Of a stretch of DNA of 64,000 nucleotides, positions 48,613-62,767 are shown piece after piece. A program made the position numbers and the translations under genes. The DNA is from Hybos culiciformis (lineage: Eukaryota; Arthropoda; Insecta; Diptera; Hybotidae): contig OZ023273.1 of the NCBI GenBank assembly GCA_964007475.1, forward strand, positions 69,627,430 through 69,691,429, read 5' to 3'. Below the pieces are notes generated by a model. The model worked only from the letters and a program-made list of their open reading frames with translations, was not told the DNA's origin and made no database searches. Each line of letters begins with the position of its first letter. Position 1 is the first letter of the stretch.

Positions 48613-51600
48613 ATGGGAAAATGTGAAAATTTTTCATCCAAAATAACTAATTATATTTCGAATGAATTTTTCAAGTGAGTATAAGAATTATAAGACATTG
48701 TACTAAATATATAAAGTAGCTATTTTTCGTGTATTATAAGAAAAATATCACTTTATATAATATTATGTATTTATCTTTATAAAATTTCTGAGAATCCGAT
48801 TTGAATAGATTTAAGTGTAGGTACTCAGACCCACAAAAAAATCTACAAACTATTCCAAAATTAAATTAATTTTTTTGGGTTCTTGAAAAAAAAACCATCT
48901 TTGTTGTGTAACTGATTTTTTTCAAATAATTATTTTTTTAGGCTCGGATTTTTTGTAGCATCAAATCCATGGAAAACTATAATTGGATCACTTTTAATAG
49001 TTGGAATCTGTTGTTCCGGCTTTTCTAAATTTAGTATTGAACAAGATCCATTGGAATTATGGATTCCCCAAGGTATATTTATCAAATTTTTAATATTATA
49101 GAAATTATGAATTACCTTCTGTGAATTTCTAATAGACTCAAAATTTCTAAAGACAACTAAATGGCTTTTAAATAATTTGGACGTCGGATATAGAGTTCAA
49201 AGTGTTCTTATAACAGCACCAAATGTCTTAGAACCAAAAGTTATTCGAAAAATACTCAAGATTCATAATAAAATCAACTCAATAAATGGAAAACTAAAAA
49301 ATGGAACTATAGTTGATTGGAATAATATTTGTTTCAGGTAAATTTTTACTAACATAATTTTGCAATATGTATATATTTTTTTCTCACTTTTAGAATCCCA
49401 TTCATCTCAGAAGCATTGCATCAAACACTCAACCGTCGCAGGCGATCCATAGATGATGATGATCCATTTGGCGAATTATTTGAAGAAGCTGATTCGTTAA
49501 AGAAAACACCAAAACGAGATTTTAATCCTAGTGTAGATTTAGATCCAAAACTTTACTGTAAATTTATAAACAAATTGCCTTGGGGATGTTATGAAAAAAA
49601 TATAGCTGATTTATGGAAGTATAATGACGAGGAAATGAAATCTCTTACTCTTGCCGAAGTACAAATAAAAATTAGGAACGATAGTATTGTAAGTCCAATA
49701 ACCGGTCATGAAACTAATTATAAGGAGCTATTAGGAGGGATAAACTTTGATGAAAACGATAATATTATTGGGGCAAAAGCAGTTTTGATTCAATGGTTTG
49801 TTAATTTAAATATGAGTGATGTGAATTCTCAAAGAAGAGGAAATTTAGCAGGAACTGAGGATTGGGTAATTAATTTAGCTAAATTTGTGTTTTCACGAAT
49901 AATAAACAATTAGCAAAAGATAAATATTTAAATTACAGATAACTGAAGAAGCATCAGTGTGGGAAAATGCGTTTTTACAGAAAATGGAAGAACTTAAAAA
50001 AGAAATGGATAATGATGAAGAATTTAAAATGTATTATATGGCAGCAAAAAGTTTTGGAGATATTAGTTATAAAACAATGTTTCAGGAAACCGACAAATTG
50101 GCAGTTGGCATCATAATAATGTTTACTTACATACAAATTGTTCTATCAAAATTTAGCTGGGTTGATTTCAGGGTGAGAATCTAATATTGTAATTTACATA
50201 TAACATCTTGTCTTATGTTAAACTCTGGATTAGAAAACCTTAATCATAGGTTACAGTTAGATTACATTACTATATCAGAATATAAGCTTATTAATTATAA
50301 TAATTATTGAGAGAATTTAGAGCGTAAGAATGTAGTTACAACGATGTTATTCACCAAATTATTTAATAATTGTAAATATACTAATTGTTAAAACCCTAGA
50401 TTTTGAATTTCTCACGTAAAGAAAATAATATTTGTATTAGTTTACTTTAGGTAGTGCTGGACTTTTGTCAGTTGGATTGGCCTTTGTATCAGCTTGTGGA
50501 ATTTGTTCAATGATTAATATTCCATATGGTCCAGTTCACACATCATTACCATTTTTATTAATGGGGCTTGGTGTTGATGATATGTTTGTATTTATGGCAT
50601 GTTGGCGAAAAGTTCAACATGAGAAGCAATTTTCAATTGAAGAAAAAATTGGAAAAATGTTAAAGCACGCTGGACAATCTATAACTGTTACCTCATTAAC
50701 GGATGTCATTGCATTTTTAGTTGGTTCTTTGACGGTTAGTAAAATATAATATTCTTAGACTCTTAGGCTTTACAAGTTTACAGATGAAAATCAAGCAACA
50801 GTTTAAATCATTATTTTAATGACATTAATGACAAAGTTTTTTTTTAAACTTTGCCGATAATTGGGCAAGGTCTCATTGATAAATATTTATATTTTAAACA
50901 TTTCAAATAATAACATAAATATGTAATATTTTAATTCTTTTAGGTGATACCATCTCTTGCATCATTTTGCCTTTATGCAGCGGTTGGAGTACTTATGACT
51001 TATTTTTATGCAATCACATTTTATTTAGCGATATTTACATTGGACGAACATAGAATCGCTGCTAATCGAAATACCATATTTCCGTGCATTATTCATAAAT
51101 ATGAAGAAAGTAAAAAAAAATCCTGTGATTTACAAATAATGAACAAATCATTGAATTTTATATATGGAAAATTTATTCTCACAAAAGCAGGCAAAGTAAA
51201 ATTATCATTCCGTTACATTGCATAAATACAAAATTTCCATGTAAAGTCGATATCGAATGAAAATTAAATCCAACTTTTTTTTTTTTGAAATTTCAGATTT
51301 TAGTTTTGTTGGCTGTGATTGTTTTAAGCAGTATAAGTACGAAAAATTTATTTAAATTGGAACAAAAATTTGATCCAATGTGGTTTATCCCTGAAAGCAC
51401 TTATTTATCTAAGTATATTCAAAATTCAAGATATTATTATCCTGATTCTGGATACACAGGTTCTATATTTATGGGAAGATTGAATTATACAAATATTTTG
51501 CCAAAATTAGCAAATTTAACTAATGAAATCGAAGATGAAGATGAAATGTATAAGGACGTTAGTTCGTGGGTGAAACCTTTTTTCCAATTTACAAAAACTT

Positions 51601-53533
51601 ATTATTACAGAGGTAAGCACAAAGTAATACGAAAATTCTCTTTTTTCATTTCAATAATCTCAAAAATAAAGGATTAGTGTATTAGTTCTTTGAATTTAAG
51701 TTATGAAAAATTTATTGATTTGACTATTATTTTTTTTATTAATTATATTAAGAGATGGGATTGAAAGATGACAAGATCTAAAATACTAATCTTAATGCAA
51801 CTTGTCATCACATTCTAAATTGAAATGAATAATATTGTCGTATACCTACATACTCAATCTAATATAAGTTAAATGTTAAATAATTAAAATAATATTATAT
51901 ATGTGTATTATACAGATTTATTTAAAGAAACTCTCAAAGATGATGAATGGAAATTTTATTTATCAAAATTTTTATTCAGTCCCAAAGGCGGAAAATATCA
52001 AGCAAATTTTCGTTTCAAGAAACCATTAAAATGTGGAGAGCTTACACCAGATGTAACGGTACGTATTACTCCCAAACTAAAATAAAACCAAACTGGAGCA
52101 TAAACGAGAACAAACATTTTTTTTTGAAAATTACCAACCATTTATTTTCTCATAATTCTTATAATATGTAAACCAGTGTTTCCCAACCTTTTTCGACTCT
52201 TTCCGACCTAAGTATTTCTGAAATTCTTTTGCCCCGTATTTTACGCAATGCATTTGATTGTGGGCCCCGGATTGAGAAACATTGATGTATGTAACTGTAG
52301 TGCATGCGTTTTTGTTATATTATAGTTTTATTATTATAATGTTTAATAATAATTATAATTGTGATTTAGATTTCTTGGATAGATTTTCGTTTTAAAAAAT
52401 TTTCACATCGTGACGATTATATCCCAGCAATGAAAAAATTGGATCAACTAGTTGAACAGAAGGAACTGAAAAAAAGTGGAGATGGTTTTGCTGAAGTTTG
52501 GTCAAGAGCCTACGGTAACTGGATTACAGATGAGGTTACTCAGTTTTTATTATTATTCAAACTAATATAATATATATATACTTATTTCAAATTATTTGTA
52601 GATAATTGACCGAGAAGTTTATCGTAATATACTGTTAGCTCTAGTTTGTGTGATGTTTTGTACATACGCTGTTATTATAAATTTACAAGTTTGCTTTTGG
52701 ATATTTATTTGTGTTCTGTTAACATTGGTAAGTAAGTCAATAATTTTATAGGATTTAATAAACCGTAAATCTTTAATTTGAATATTAGTTAGTTTATTCG
52801 TAGTATATATATTTCTGAAATATGGAGTATCTGCCTATCTATATATATATTGGCTTATAATTTCATTATGTAATTTTGATTTTAATATTTATTTAGTAAT
52901 TTTTTTTAATAATGTAGGTGAACGTTGGAGGCTTTATGCAAGTTTGGGGTTTGACAATAGATTTAGTTTCGTGTATTGGACTGCAATTGGCAGTTGGTTT
53001 ATGTGTAGATTACTCGGCTCACATAGGTCATACATTTTTGGTATGCTCCAATGGTGATCGAAATCAAAGAACTTTGGATACTGTTTTGCATATTGGCGCT
53101 GCTGTTCTTCATGGTGGTGGATCAACATTACTTCCATTGACATTACTTTCAAAATCAGATGCATATACTTTCCAATCATTTTTTAAGGTAAAATATTTTA
53201 AATATTACTTAAACTTATAACGCTTTGTAATCATTTGAACTCTTGTGGATAAGTCCGCGTTAATTAACATATTTTTCGTCCATATGAACTAAAAAAGAAT
53301 ATTTTTTTTAGATATTCTTATTAGTTATAATTTTTGGATTATTTCATGGTGTTGTTTTATTGCCTGTGATACTTAGCATAATAGGACCTAAGCCTTATAT
53401 AAAAAATAATGCAAATGAAAATAGTGGGGGTGAGGAAATGGAATCAATTAATTTAAGCAAAAATAATGCACAAAAAAAAAATGGTAATATTTATAAGGAG
53501 ACAGAAACAACTAACTTAAATGATGATGATTAA
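48613..53533 (+). CDS. Ptr: Patched-related (PTR) RND-family membrane protein
   Basis: Thirteen exons: 48613-48674, 48942-49072, 49136-49337, 49394-49865, 49939-50172, 50441-50734, 50944-51195, 51297-51612, 51916-52058, 52370-52534, 52602-52727, 52918-53187, 53312-53533. All phases fit and give 962 residues, a normal PTR length. Residues about 30-50 are the first membrane span. A sterol-sensing domain lies at about 340-520 with LLMGLGVDDMFVFMACWR; its GLGVDD acidic pair is the RND proton/cation site. The second half repeats the fold, with GLCVDYSAHIGH at about 830. The large loops between are extracellular, with Cys residues. A short acidic/Asn-rich cytoplasmic tail ends the protein. PTR proteins are thought to move sterols or lipids and to affect Hedgehog signalling and cuticle. 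For exon 6 the acceptor at 50439-50440 keeps phase; the nearer one at 50449-50450 does not. Confidence 0.93.
52174..52284. mobile_element. Short hAT relic in a PTR intron
   Basis: CAGTGTTTCCCAACC at the left and TTGAGAAACATTG at the right are imperfect inverted ends of a common hAT type. Flanks ATGTAAAC and ATGTATGT match at only five to six of eight bases, so the target duplication has decayed. Confidence 0.6.
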
Positions 53534-54406
53534 TGCACATAATCAAACTGATTTTTATGAATACATACTTTGATATTTTTTTGTAATATTTAATATAACA
53601 CGATATTAAATTTTTAAAATTTATTTTGAATTAATTTATTTCTATATAAAACTTATCATAAAAAATGTAAAAAACTCATTAATAATTAAAATAAATAAAA
53701 ATAGAAATGTTTTATAAAAATGTAAATAGGTACTGTTTGAATAAAAAAAAGTTTGAAATTTTGAAAATTGAATTTTTTCATATAATTATTCTATTAAAAA
53801 TTAACTTTATTTTATAAATCTATGACAGAATTAAAAACTGTACTCCAAGAAATTTTCTAAGTACGCTGATTAAAATGCACTGCATTGATTAAATGTACTG
53901 CATTGATTAAAATGTACTATTTAAATTACATCTTATATTATTACCCATTAGTTAAAATTTAAAATGATCTTTTGATTATAGTGAGCCTGAAGACAATCTA
54001 GTACGAGAATAAATAAAACATTACAATTGTAATAAATAATAATAAATTTATTAATATATTTATATAATGTCTTTTAAAAAAAAAATTCTATGTTTGAATT
54101 ATCACGAAAAATTTTTAAAGATTCATAGATTTAGAACTAATGAAACTCTCAGGATGATATCCATATCATCATATTAATGTTCACTTGTTCCCTCGAAAAG
54201 ATAACAATTGAAAATTCAAATTGAACTGATGTATTATATCCAAGCGCCTCAATCAGTTGCTTGCAATTGCGTTAGCAAAATAAATTAAGAACAACGGAAA
54301 AGCATAAGATTAAATATAGATTATTAATAGATAGTAAGTATAAAATTGTAATATTTAACTTAAGAATTGCGTTTCAAATATATATTATTCACATTTAAAT
54401 CTTAAT
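53534..54406. other. Spacer between convergent PTR and DCTN1
   Basis: AT-rich, no exon seen. Confidence 0.6.
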
Positions 54407-57400
54407 TTAAATTAAATTGTTTAATGCTTTAGCAGTTTCATTTGTAGGAAATAGAGAAAAAGTTGTATTTGCCGCTCGATAAGGCTTTCTTAGCAAGTAT
54501 TCATTTAAGACTTCGCTAGCTAATGTATTTGCCTGAATCTGAAACGGAAAAAATAAGTAGTCATAAGTGAAAGGAATTCGAAAACTCATCAAAAATGCAA
54601 TGAAATGTACCTTGATTTCTTCGCGTTTTAATTTTTGTGTAATTTGGTGATCTTCAACTAACTTGCTAACATTTGGATGTGATGTTTTTGATTTTGGATA
54701 TTGTGTTGATTTCATCATTGACATAACCCAATCCTGCAACATCAAAAATGTATTATATACATTTTTGTTTTTTTTACAAAGGTTTTCGGGGACGGCCGTG
54801 TTATAGACCACATCTCTCCATCAATGCCAATCGCGACTAACCCGCGAAAACCCGGAAAATTATAAATTTAAGAGAGCTTTAACTGCACCAAATAAAAACT
54901 ATTTTTACTGGAATTTGGAGTAAGGGGCGATTACTAGTATACATTCACACGTGAAGATTTTTGCCCGTAGCAATTGCATCTTTGTTTCGCAACCAAATTA
55001 CAATTTTTTTTGAATAAAAATGTTACCATTTAAAAAAAGTTGTTGTCTTCTTAATTAAGGAGAAAAATACAAAATGTATGCAACAATAAAATATATGAAT
55101 AAAAAGTTTTTTACTCGATTTTCCCGTAAAGGCGATCACTACTTTTAATAATTATGTAAACGTAAAATTTTAATTTTGAATGAAATTTAAAATACTAGCA
55201 CTGATATTAAATTGATTTGAAAATAAACAACTTACATATTTAACTTTAGCTAATTGGTTTTCCAATTCTGTTATTTTTTTATCTTTCGGTTGAGGCACAT
55301 AAATTGGTTCTAGTTTCTTCAAATTTTTCTTAAGTTCGGTAGCTTGTAACTTTAAGCGTTCGTTCCTTTCTTCAAGGAATGCTCGTTTCAACAATGACAA
55401 TTCTTGTGCAATGAAAGGTGAATTTACTGATATGTCTAAAAAATCAAAAAGCTGCATTTAATTGGCTATTTAAATAGAAAAAACGTTTACCAAAAGCTGT
55501 TGAATTTTTGAGATCAGTTCCCTTAGACTTCGAACTAATTGTTTTCAATTTTTCTCGCAATGCCCCACGTTCGTTTTCTAACGAGTCAATATCGTTCTGT
55601 AAATGATCCATAGTTTCTTCATATTCTTTCTCTTTCTTTTTAAGTAATGCCAAAGTTTCTTCATATTGCCGTTGTAGTTTTTCTGTATTCGTTTCATGAT
55701 CATGCTGCAGCACAGACAATTTTTTCTCTGCCAAATCTTTACGAATTTGCATTTCACTTAATTCGTTTTGCTTCATTTTTGCGGCTAATTTTAGTTGTTT
55801 TATTTCTGCTTCTCTATTTTCTAAAGTAGCTGTTAACGTTTTGGTCTCTTCAAGTTGTTTCTTGATAAATTGAGCTCGAAGAATAATTGGAGCTAAAGAT
55901 TTAACTTCTTTATTGTTTGCAATCGACATTATCTCGTACTCATTATCCAAAAGATATTGAGCCAACTGAGTTAAATCTAAATTCGATGATGAGAGTGTAC
56001 TGCGTATATTTTGTGCCGGACCGCGATCATCTTGCTCGTAAACACGTTCACTGCATGACGATAATATTTCCCATAATTTATTATGAGATATAGCTATTCC
56101 AGAATCAGATGATTCAATTGCAGCCATTTGTAAAACTTGTTTAGACGCTAAATTAAGAACTTGCATAATTCTTCCAGTTTGTTCACTTATGTTTTTCAAA
56201 TTTTGTAAAGTTTTTGTTGAAAGACCACATTTATTTACATTTGGATCCTAAAATTACCAATTATAACATTTGAAACCAATGAAATAAAATTCTTCACTTA
56301 CTTGTGGTAATCGTCTTTTGATTAACTTTAGTTGTTGCTTCAAATTTTCCACATTTTGTATAATGTATTGCATAAGTAGCCCAGATTCACTAGTTTCATC
56401 ACCAGGAGCTATCAAAGATTGTATAGAACTGGCATCGGTAGAAATGGCATCACCCGCCGAACCAATAGATGCAATACAATCCTTTATCATTTGGATTTCG
56501 TTCAATAGATTTTCTTCGCTTAGCAAAACTGAGTTCATTGCATTGAAAAATGCGACACATTTTTCTAAACCTGAAAAATTTACGATTTCAACAAATAATT
56601 AATTTCTTTATTGTTTTTTCATTTTACTCACTATCTGTTGATGAATTTTCATCTAGTTGATTCACTTTCAACAATTCAATAATGGAATCTATAATTTTTT
56701 CTTGTGCAATCAATTCTGGTAATGAACTTCCAATCTTAAGTAATGTATCTGGTTTACAAGCATTTAACCCAAACAAAAATTGATGCATAATGCTCTGTAA
56801 ATTATGAATATTGTAAAGCAATCGAGATTTAAATGAGAATTGTTGAATTGCATGTCCTTGTAATATCATTGATTTCTCCATATTGGTTACAGATGGAAAT
56901 CGTTCTCTTGCTTGATTGACAATAATACCAGATTTAAAAACAATTCGAGAAATTAATAGAATCACTAAAATAGCATCATGATCTCCGCCGCGGCACATAA
57001 ATGTTTCCGGCATGTAGGCTATAAGCATTCTAACATGTTCATTAGCTTGAGTCAATTCTATTTGACGTAATTGTAAATCAATCGCTCTGGTGTATGCTTT
57101 CGATTCAGCAAACATCTGCTTGAAATCAATTGTATCTGCAATTGTATCTTTAGTTACAGACTTTATATTTGAAGCATCTTTTTGTTTCTCCCTCAATTCA
57201 ATCAGCTGATCATTTAATTTTTGAACAAGTTCTCGGAATTTCAAAATAGTTTGATCCCTATCAACTACAGTTTCAAAAGCTGCTTCCTTTTCCCGTAACA
57301 TCTCACGCTTAGTTGCCAAAGCCATATCAAGCTCTTCTCGCAAGTCCAGCTCCAAATCATGATTACTTTCGATTAATTGTTCATGAACTTCTTCAAGAGC

Positions 57401-60400
57401 TTCTAATTCAGCAACTTCTTCTTCCAAAAGTTTAACTTTATCTTCTAACTCCATTTTCTTTTCAGCCAACTGTTCAACCATTTCCTCAGCCCCAAGTGCA
57501 GCATCAACTTGCTCTTGTAAATCTATAGTGACGGCTTCAAGGTCATCAATTTTAGATGAAAGTTTTTCTTTAGTTCTTTGAAGCTCTGCTACTTCTGATT
57601 TCTTAGTTTCTAATTCTTTCGTAATTTTTTGAATTTCATGTTTATCATGAGCAGTCAAATCGCGAAGTCGAACAAGTGTTTCCTTCAATCGAACATTATG
57701 TTGTTCGAGTTGTTTAAACTCATACGTTGAAACAGTGTTTCCACCAGTTCCACTTGTAATTATTTGATCTTCAGAAATGGATTTATTTTGCATTTCAGTT
57801 CGCAATATTTCAATATCTAATGTAAGTTCTTCAATTCGCTCTTTTGCAGCATCTAATTCTAGTTGAAGAGTATCTGATTTTTCTTCAGCCATTTCTTTAT
57901 CAAGCGTTATCATTTCAACGTTCTCAGACAGCTCAGCCATTTCTTCTTGATGTTGATCACGAGCATCAAGGGCGTCCTTTGTTTCTTGGCGTGCTCGTTG
58001 TAATTCTCTCTGTAGTGACGTTTGTGCTTCCATAATTTTCGACTTAAATTCTTGTAATTGTTCGAATTGCGTTTTCATTTTGTCAAATTCACGTAAGCGT
58101 TCTTTATCCTCATTTCTTCGAATTTTTAATGTCTCTAGTTTTTCAATTAAATCACGATTTTGAGTTTTCATATCTTCAAATTCTTGTTGTTGCTGAATAG
58201 CTTGTAATTTATCTTCAACTGATGACTGGGGTGCTGGTGAAGGTGATGTTAATGCTTGACCAGGATTAAACTGAGGTTTTAATGTTTCTAAAAATCCAGT
58301 CTGAAAATTGGAAAAAAAAAAAAAAAGAATAGTCCTCGTAACTGAGGTATGGAGCCCGTTTTTAACATTTCGATCTACCTAAATATTTCCCGGATTTTTT
58401 TTTAAATATGTTTAAGATTGCTCTTTATTAATACACCAAATTTAATCGAAATCAGCTTTTAGCCTCAGTTCGATCATTGGCCACAATGGGGTACTAAAAA
58501 TGTTTAACGTTCTTTCAGTCAAGTTCTATTCTTGTATAACGATTTTCATGGAAATCAATTTTCGGTCAATGTTGGAATCCTTTAGATCCAATTGGGGCTG
58601 TTCTTTTTTTTTATTCTATTTCTTTAATGTATCATTTACCTACATTCTAATTTTCGGCCAATTGTTATTATATTTATTTAACAATTAATGAATACAAAAC
58701 AGTTTCTCAAACTAAATTTAATAAAATAAAACAATTTTAATATTCGCACAAAATTAAAATAAGTCTAGAGCTTAATTTTTAATTATTATTTTTTAGACAT
58801 TTTCTTATATTCAAACATTTAGTTGTAAACAGAAGATACTCACCTCAACAAAGGAAGCTCGTTTAGAATTGATCGCAGATTCTGTTGGACTTATACTTGT
58901 TTTTTTCTCACCAATTATTCCTGATAATGGTCGATCTGTAGCTGGAGATGCCAATTGACTTCTGGAACCAAGTAAGCTTTGGCGACTGCTGGATAAAGAT
59001 ATTCGAGAACTAAAAATAAAAATATTTTATTGATTTACTGCATAAAAAAAGTGTTATCCTGTAAAATTAAAATTCAAATTAAAGTTAAACAATTTGTGCA
59101 AATTTCAATTTTAGTTCCATTTATTCCTAAATGAATTGAAAAATAAAATGTATAAAAAAAAACTTATTATTAATTTTGTTTTGCCAACAAGAAAAATTTC
59201 ATAAATTTAGGTGTGAAGTTAATACTAATAAAAGTTAATAATTTAATAATAATGTGCTTAATAAAAAGTAGACATTAAAGACATTAATAAAAAAAAAGAA
59301 AAGAGAAAACTATGAAAATTCAAACCTTGATGCTGAAGTTGGTAGATTAATTGGTTTTTTTGTTTGTAACGTTTTTATCGGGGACTTCCTTCTCACACTG
59401 TTTGAATTGTATAACGATTCCATTTTCCGGTTATACAGAGTTAATATTTTCAAAAAGATTTTTAGTATTTGTTTTTTTTTTTTTTTGTTTATTTAAATAA
59501 TAATTAGAATGAAATTATAAAATCAGTGAGGAATAATAAAGAAAAAGATCCATATAGGCAGCATGGAAAGATTTTTATAATAATTTAAATTTATAATTAA
59601 TAAAGAATGTGTTAGATAGTGTTTTTAATATTGACATTATGAAAATATATTCTGGTCGATTATTTCACATCGTTGAAATGTATTTTAATTATATAAATTA
59701 ACTTTTTTTTGTTATCCGTGCTAAATGTAATAAGTAGTCAAGTCAGCTGTACTAATATTTTAAATTCCAACAAGACTTTTTTTTTATATTAAAAGTAATT
59801 GCAGCGGCTAAATGTTATGACAAATCCACGTTTATTAATTCACACATCCTAAAATGATTCCACAAAATATTGGTCTTTTGACATAACAAAATTCTCATTA
59901 TAAAAATATAATATACAGAAATAAGGAGAAATACAACAGATAATAATAAAGATGCAAGAAAAAATATTAATTATAAAAAACTAGCAGGCCGGCAAAGTTT
60001 CGTCCGGTTTGTTTTAGTTTTTTTTTATTTATTGGAATCAACTTCCAGGCCCATCGAGCATTTGGAATAAAGAACTACCCTCAAACCTTCCCCTAAACGC
60101 GTATAAAATTGATATTATTTTACATTATAGAACAAGATATGACTGTAAGTTAGAGTTTTATCATTATCACATTTTTATTTCTAATAATTTTATATTATGT
60201 GGAACAATTTGATACATACGTTCTTATTAATCCCTTTATCAAAAATTAGTTCATAAACAATTGTTCATGTTGTTAATTTAAATTTAGAAAGAAATAGTGT
60301 ACGTTTTGCATGTAACCTAAAAAACACATTCAACCTCTTAAAATTCATTTATCAAATTTTAATATTAAATTTTATAAAATTCGATTTAAATCTTTTTAAA

Positions 60401-62767
60401 ACGAATAAAAATGCTTTTTCTATATAGAACCATAACGTTAGTATACATTTGTAATTTTTTTTAACAGAAAAGAAAGTTTGTTTTTTTATTCAAATTTTCA
60501 TAATGCCTATAATTTTGTCAAAAATTATAAATGTCTGTGGAATATTGTTAATAAAACATATTGAAAAAGTTTCAATTAATAATAAAATAAAATTCAAAAA
60601 AAATTAAATACAAGATAAAGAAGAATTATAAAAAGGATTTCTTGACAACAAACAAGTATGTGATAAACTTACGCTGTCGGTTTCGTTATACCACTTTGAT
60701 TTAAAGAGCGCACTGATCCAGAACTAAAATACATAAAGTAATTTTTTTTTTGTTGATATTTTATATTTAAATATAAAAATTTATTTATAAAATCATAAAA
60801 ATTAAAAAAATATATTTAAAAAATTATTAAAATATTATTAAACATAGGTATAAAATTTAATTTTAAGTAAAAAGTAAAATAAATTGAAATTCAAAGCATT
60901 ATAAAAAATATAAAATATCTCATTAATTTTGCATAGCAGTTAAAATTTTATTTTAAAATTTATCTATTACATCCTTTGGGTTTTCACTATTTAGTGAAAT
61001 AACATTACAAATTAATTTCACAACAAAAACTGAACATTCGCAAGAACTCATTCGTTTTTTTGGGTATAAGTAGTGGAATGTTCGCAATAAATTATTAAAA
61101 TTGCAAGCAGTTGAAACAGTAATTCATATTTAGTAATGCGGTAGAAGTAATAATCTTGTATTGAAATAAAGTAAATCATAATCATTACAGAAGTAAATCC
61201 ATTAAACAAAAAGAATTAGGCACTAATCTAGTTTATTAAATCATTATTCATCATAAATCAAATATCGTATATTTTTTTTACAACTTTTGCAATAATTTAC
61301 AATATTGCTGTAGAGGTCTATGCAAATTTTATGGATATATATTATTGTTACAATAACAGAAAAAAAAATCGTTAAGCGAGTATTAAAGTTCCGCAAAAGT
61401 ATGCATTTTTTTAATTTTGAGTTAGAACCGTAACTTTATAGAAAACCAGATCTTGTTCCTACGATGTCAAAGTTATAAAAAAATTCAAATATTTTGATAA
61501 TTAGATCTCTTTTTTTTCTACAAATCTATGATTTTAATTCAAATTCTTCAATAAAGTGGCACTTTTATATTCGGCCGACGGATTGAATTTTTTGAATTTA
61601 TAATTAGAGCACAAAAGAAAAACAAAACAAATTGAATTCTATAAAAAAAAAAATAACGTAAACGTGCATATTGAAATCATTCATGTCGTGATTACTGCAT
61701 TGCAAAAAAAAAGTTTATTTCGAAAAAAACTTCACAGAATTAAATTAAATATAATTTTAAATTCATTTTAGATTTAGATAATCAATATTGTCGCTTGTTT
61801 TGAAGTTTAAAGTTTATTAAAGTTGAGCAAAGAATTAATTGAGCAAACAATTTTATATTTTTTCCCCACAAAAATTTTGAATAGTATGAATAGTATTCAT
61901 ATAGAAAAACTACATAACAAAAAAAAAATTGTTTTATATTAATAAATTGTAGTCTCCTCCGAGTTCAGAATCAAAAAAAGTAAACAAATACAATTTTAAT
62001 TATCAACATCAATATGCCATATTAAACAGTTTTAATAAGGCCAAAGTTGGGAACATTATTTACGAATTTATGACAATAATAACCTAATTGATTGCGCGGC
62101 ATTCTATTTAAATTACTAACAAAGTTATTATAACTAACTAAAAGTAAACATTAACAACAAAACTATATTATCAAAATATTTTTTTCTCATATTTTTTAGA
62201 AATGATTCTCTTTCAAATTTTTTTATTTAAAAAGAACTAAACTAACTCGTAAAACATATTTAGCATTACAATAAATTAACAAAAACAACAATTTTTAACC
62301 AATATGTTTGAAAATAACAAAAAAAAAATAGATTTCCTGATCTAGTAAAGCTACACGAAAACATGAGATATATGTAGCTTAAAGATTTCAGCAAATCTAA
62401 AAGCCATAAGACGTATCTCCTTACATATTATTTATTTTTCAACTATTTGCATTAGTGCATATTAATAGTCATAAAGCAGCTTATTTTCTTGGGATTAAGT
62501 TTTTTTTTTTTTCAAGAAAAATAAATGCTTAGCGAACTCATTTTCATTTCATTAAAAATGTAAAGCCAAATATCAAAAAAGACTTATTTTTCAGCTCAAA
62601 GATAAAATTGAACTTCACTAAATAAAAATTAAATTAAACATAAACAGAAATAAAATGGATAAACTAAAAGTGCGGAACATCCTTTTTTATTCTTTTTTTT
62701 TTTTCTTTTTTACTTTATAGTGCTCAATTCTTACCTCGCTTTAGTTTTATTTGTTTTCGGAACATTC
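54407..62767 (-). CDS. DCTN1: Dynactin subunit 1 (p150/Glued), CAP-Gly end outside window
   Basis: p150/Glued is the large dynactin arm that links dynein to microtubules. Exons: 62767-62735 and 60723-60673 (microexons of 33 and 51 bases), 59009-58844, 58300-56632, 56570-56302, 56247-55491, 55435-55236, 54733-54611, 54538-54407; all phases fit. The microexons encode NVPKTNKTKA and SGSVRSLNQSGITKPTA, the basic Ser/Lys linker after the CAP-Gly domain. KRASFVETGFLE leads into coiled coil 1 (NEDKERLREFDKMK; ITLDKEMAEEK; VDALGAEEMVEQLAEKK-like heptads), then the inter-coil domain (GGDHDAILVILLISRIVF), then coiled coil 2 (NREAEIKQLKLAAKMKQNEL) and a tail with YVPQPKD. Without lesions. The CAP-Gly exons should lie beyond 64000. 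A second promoter is suggested by the exon at 59326-59423, which would give 1,137 residues. Confidence 0.93.
59326..59423 (-). CDS. DCTN1: Probable alternative first exon of DCTN1
   Basis: Starts with ATG and encodes MESLYNSNSVRRKSPIKTL followed by another 14 residues, ending TCAAG before a GTTTG donor in phase 2. That is the same phase as both microexons, so it joins exon 59009-58844 as Ser-Ser-Arg. No AG acceptor is present in the 50 bases before the ATG, so it reads as a first exon rather than an internal one. It would make a Glued isoform without the CAP-Gly domain, like the mammalian p135 form. GTTTG is a weaker donor than GTAAG. Confidence 0.65.
59980..60115. repeat. Relic of a dispersed repeat in the DCTN1 first intron
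   Basis: CTAGCAGGCCGGCAAAGTTT and a later CCTCAAACCTTCCCCTAAAC have higher GC than their surroundings and resemble a repeat common in insect genomes that starts near CTAGC-GACCCGGCAAAC. Recognition is from memory and weak. Confidence 0.35.

Noticed and set aside
50449..50450. Acceptor nearest to PTR exon 6
   Set aside because: It leaves two extra bases and breaks the phase; the acceptor ten bases upstream fits.
54770..54850. Less AT-rich patch in a DCTN1 intron (GGGGACGGCCGTGTTATAG) as a tRNA or snRNA
   Set aside because: I could not draw a cloverleaf or find internal promoter boxes; probably an old repeat.
58320..58640. GC-richer segments in a DCTN1 intron as an extra exon
   Set aside because: Flanking exons already join in phase, and the segment has no conserved coiled-coil codons.
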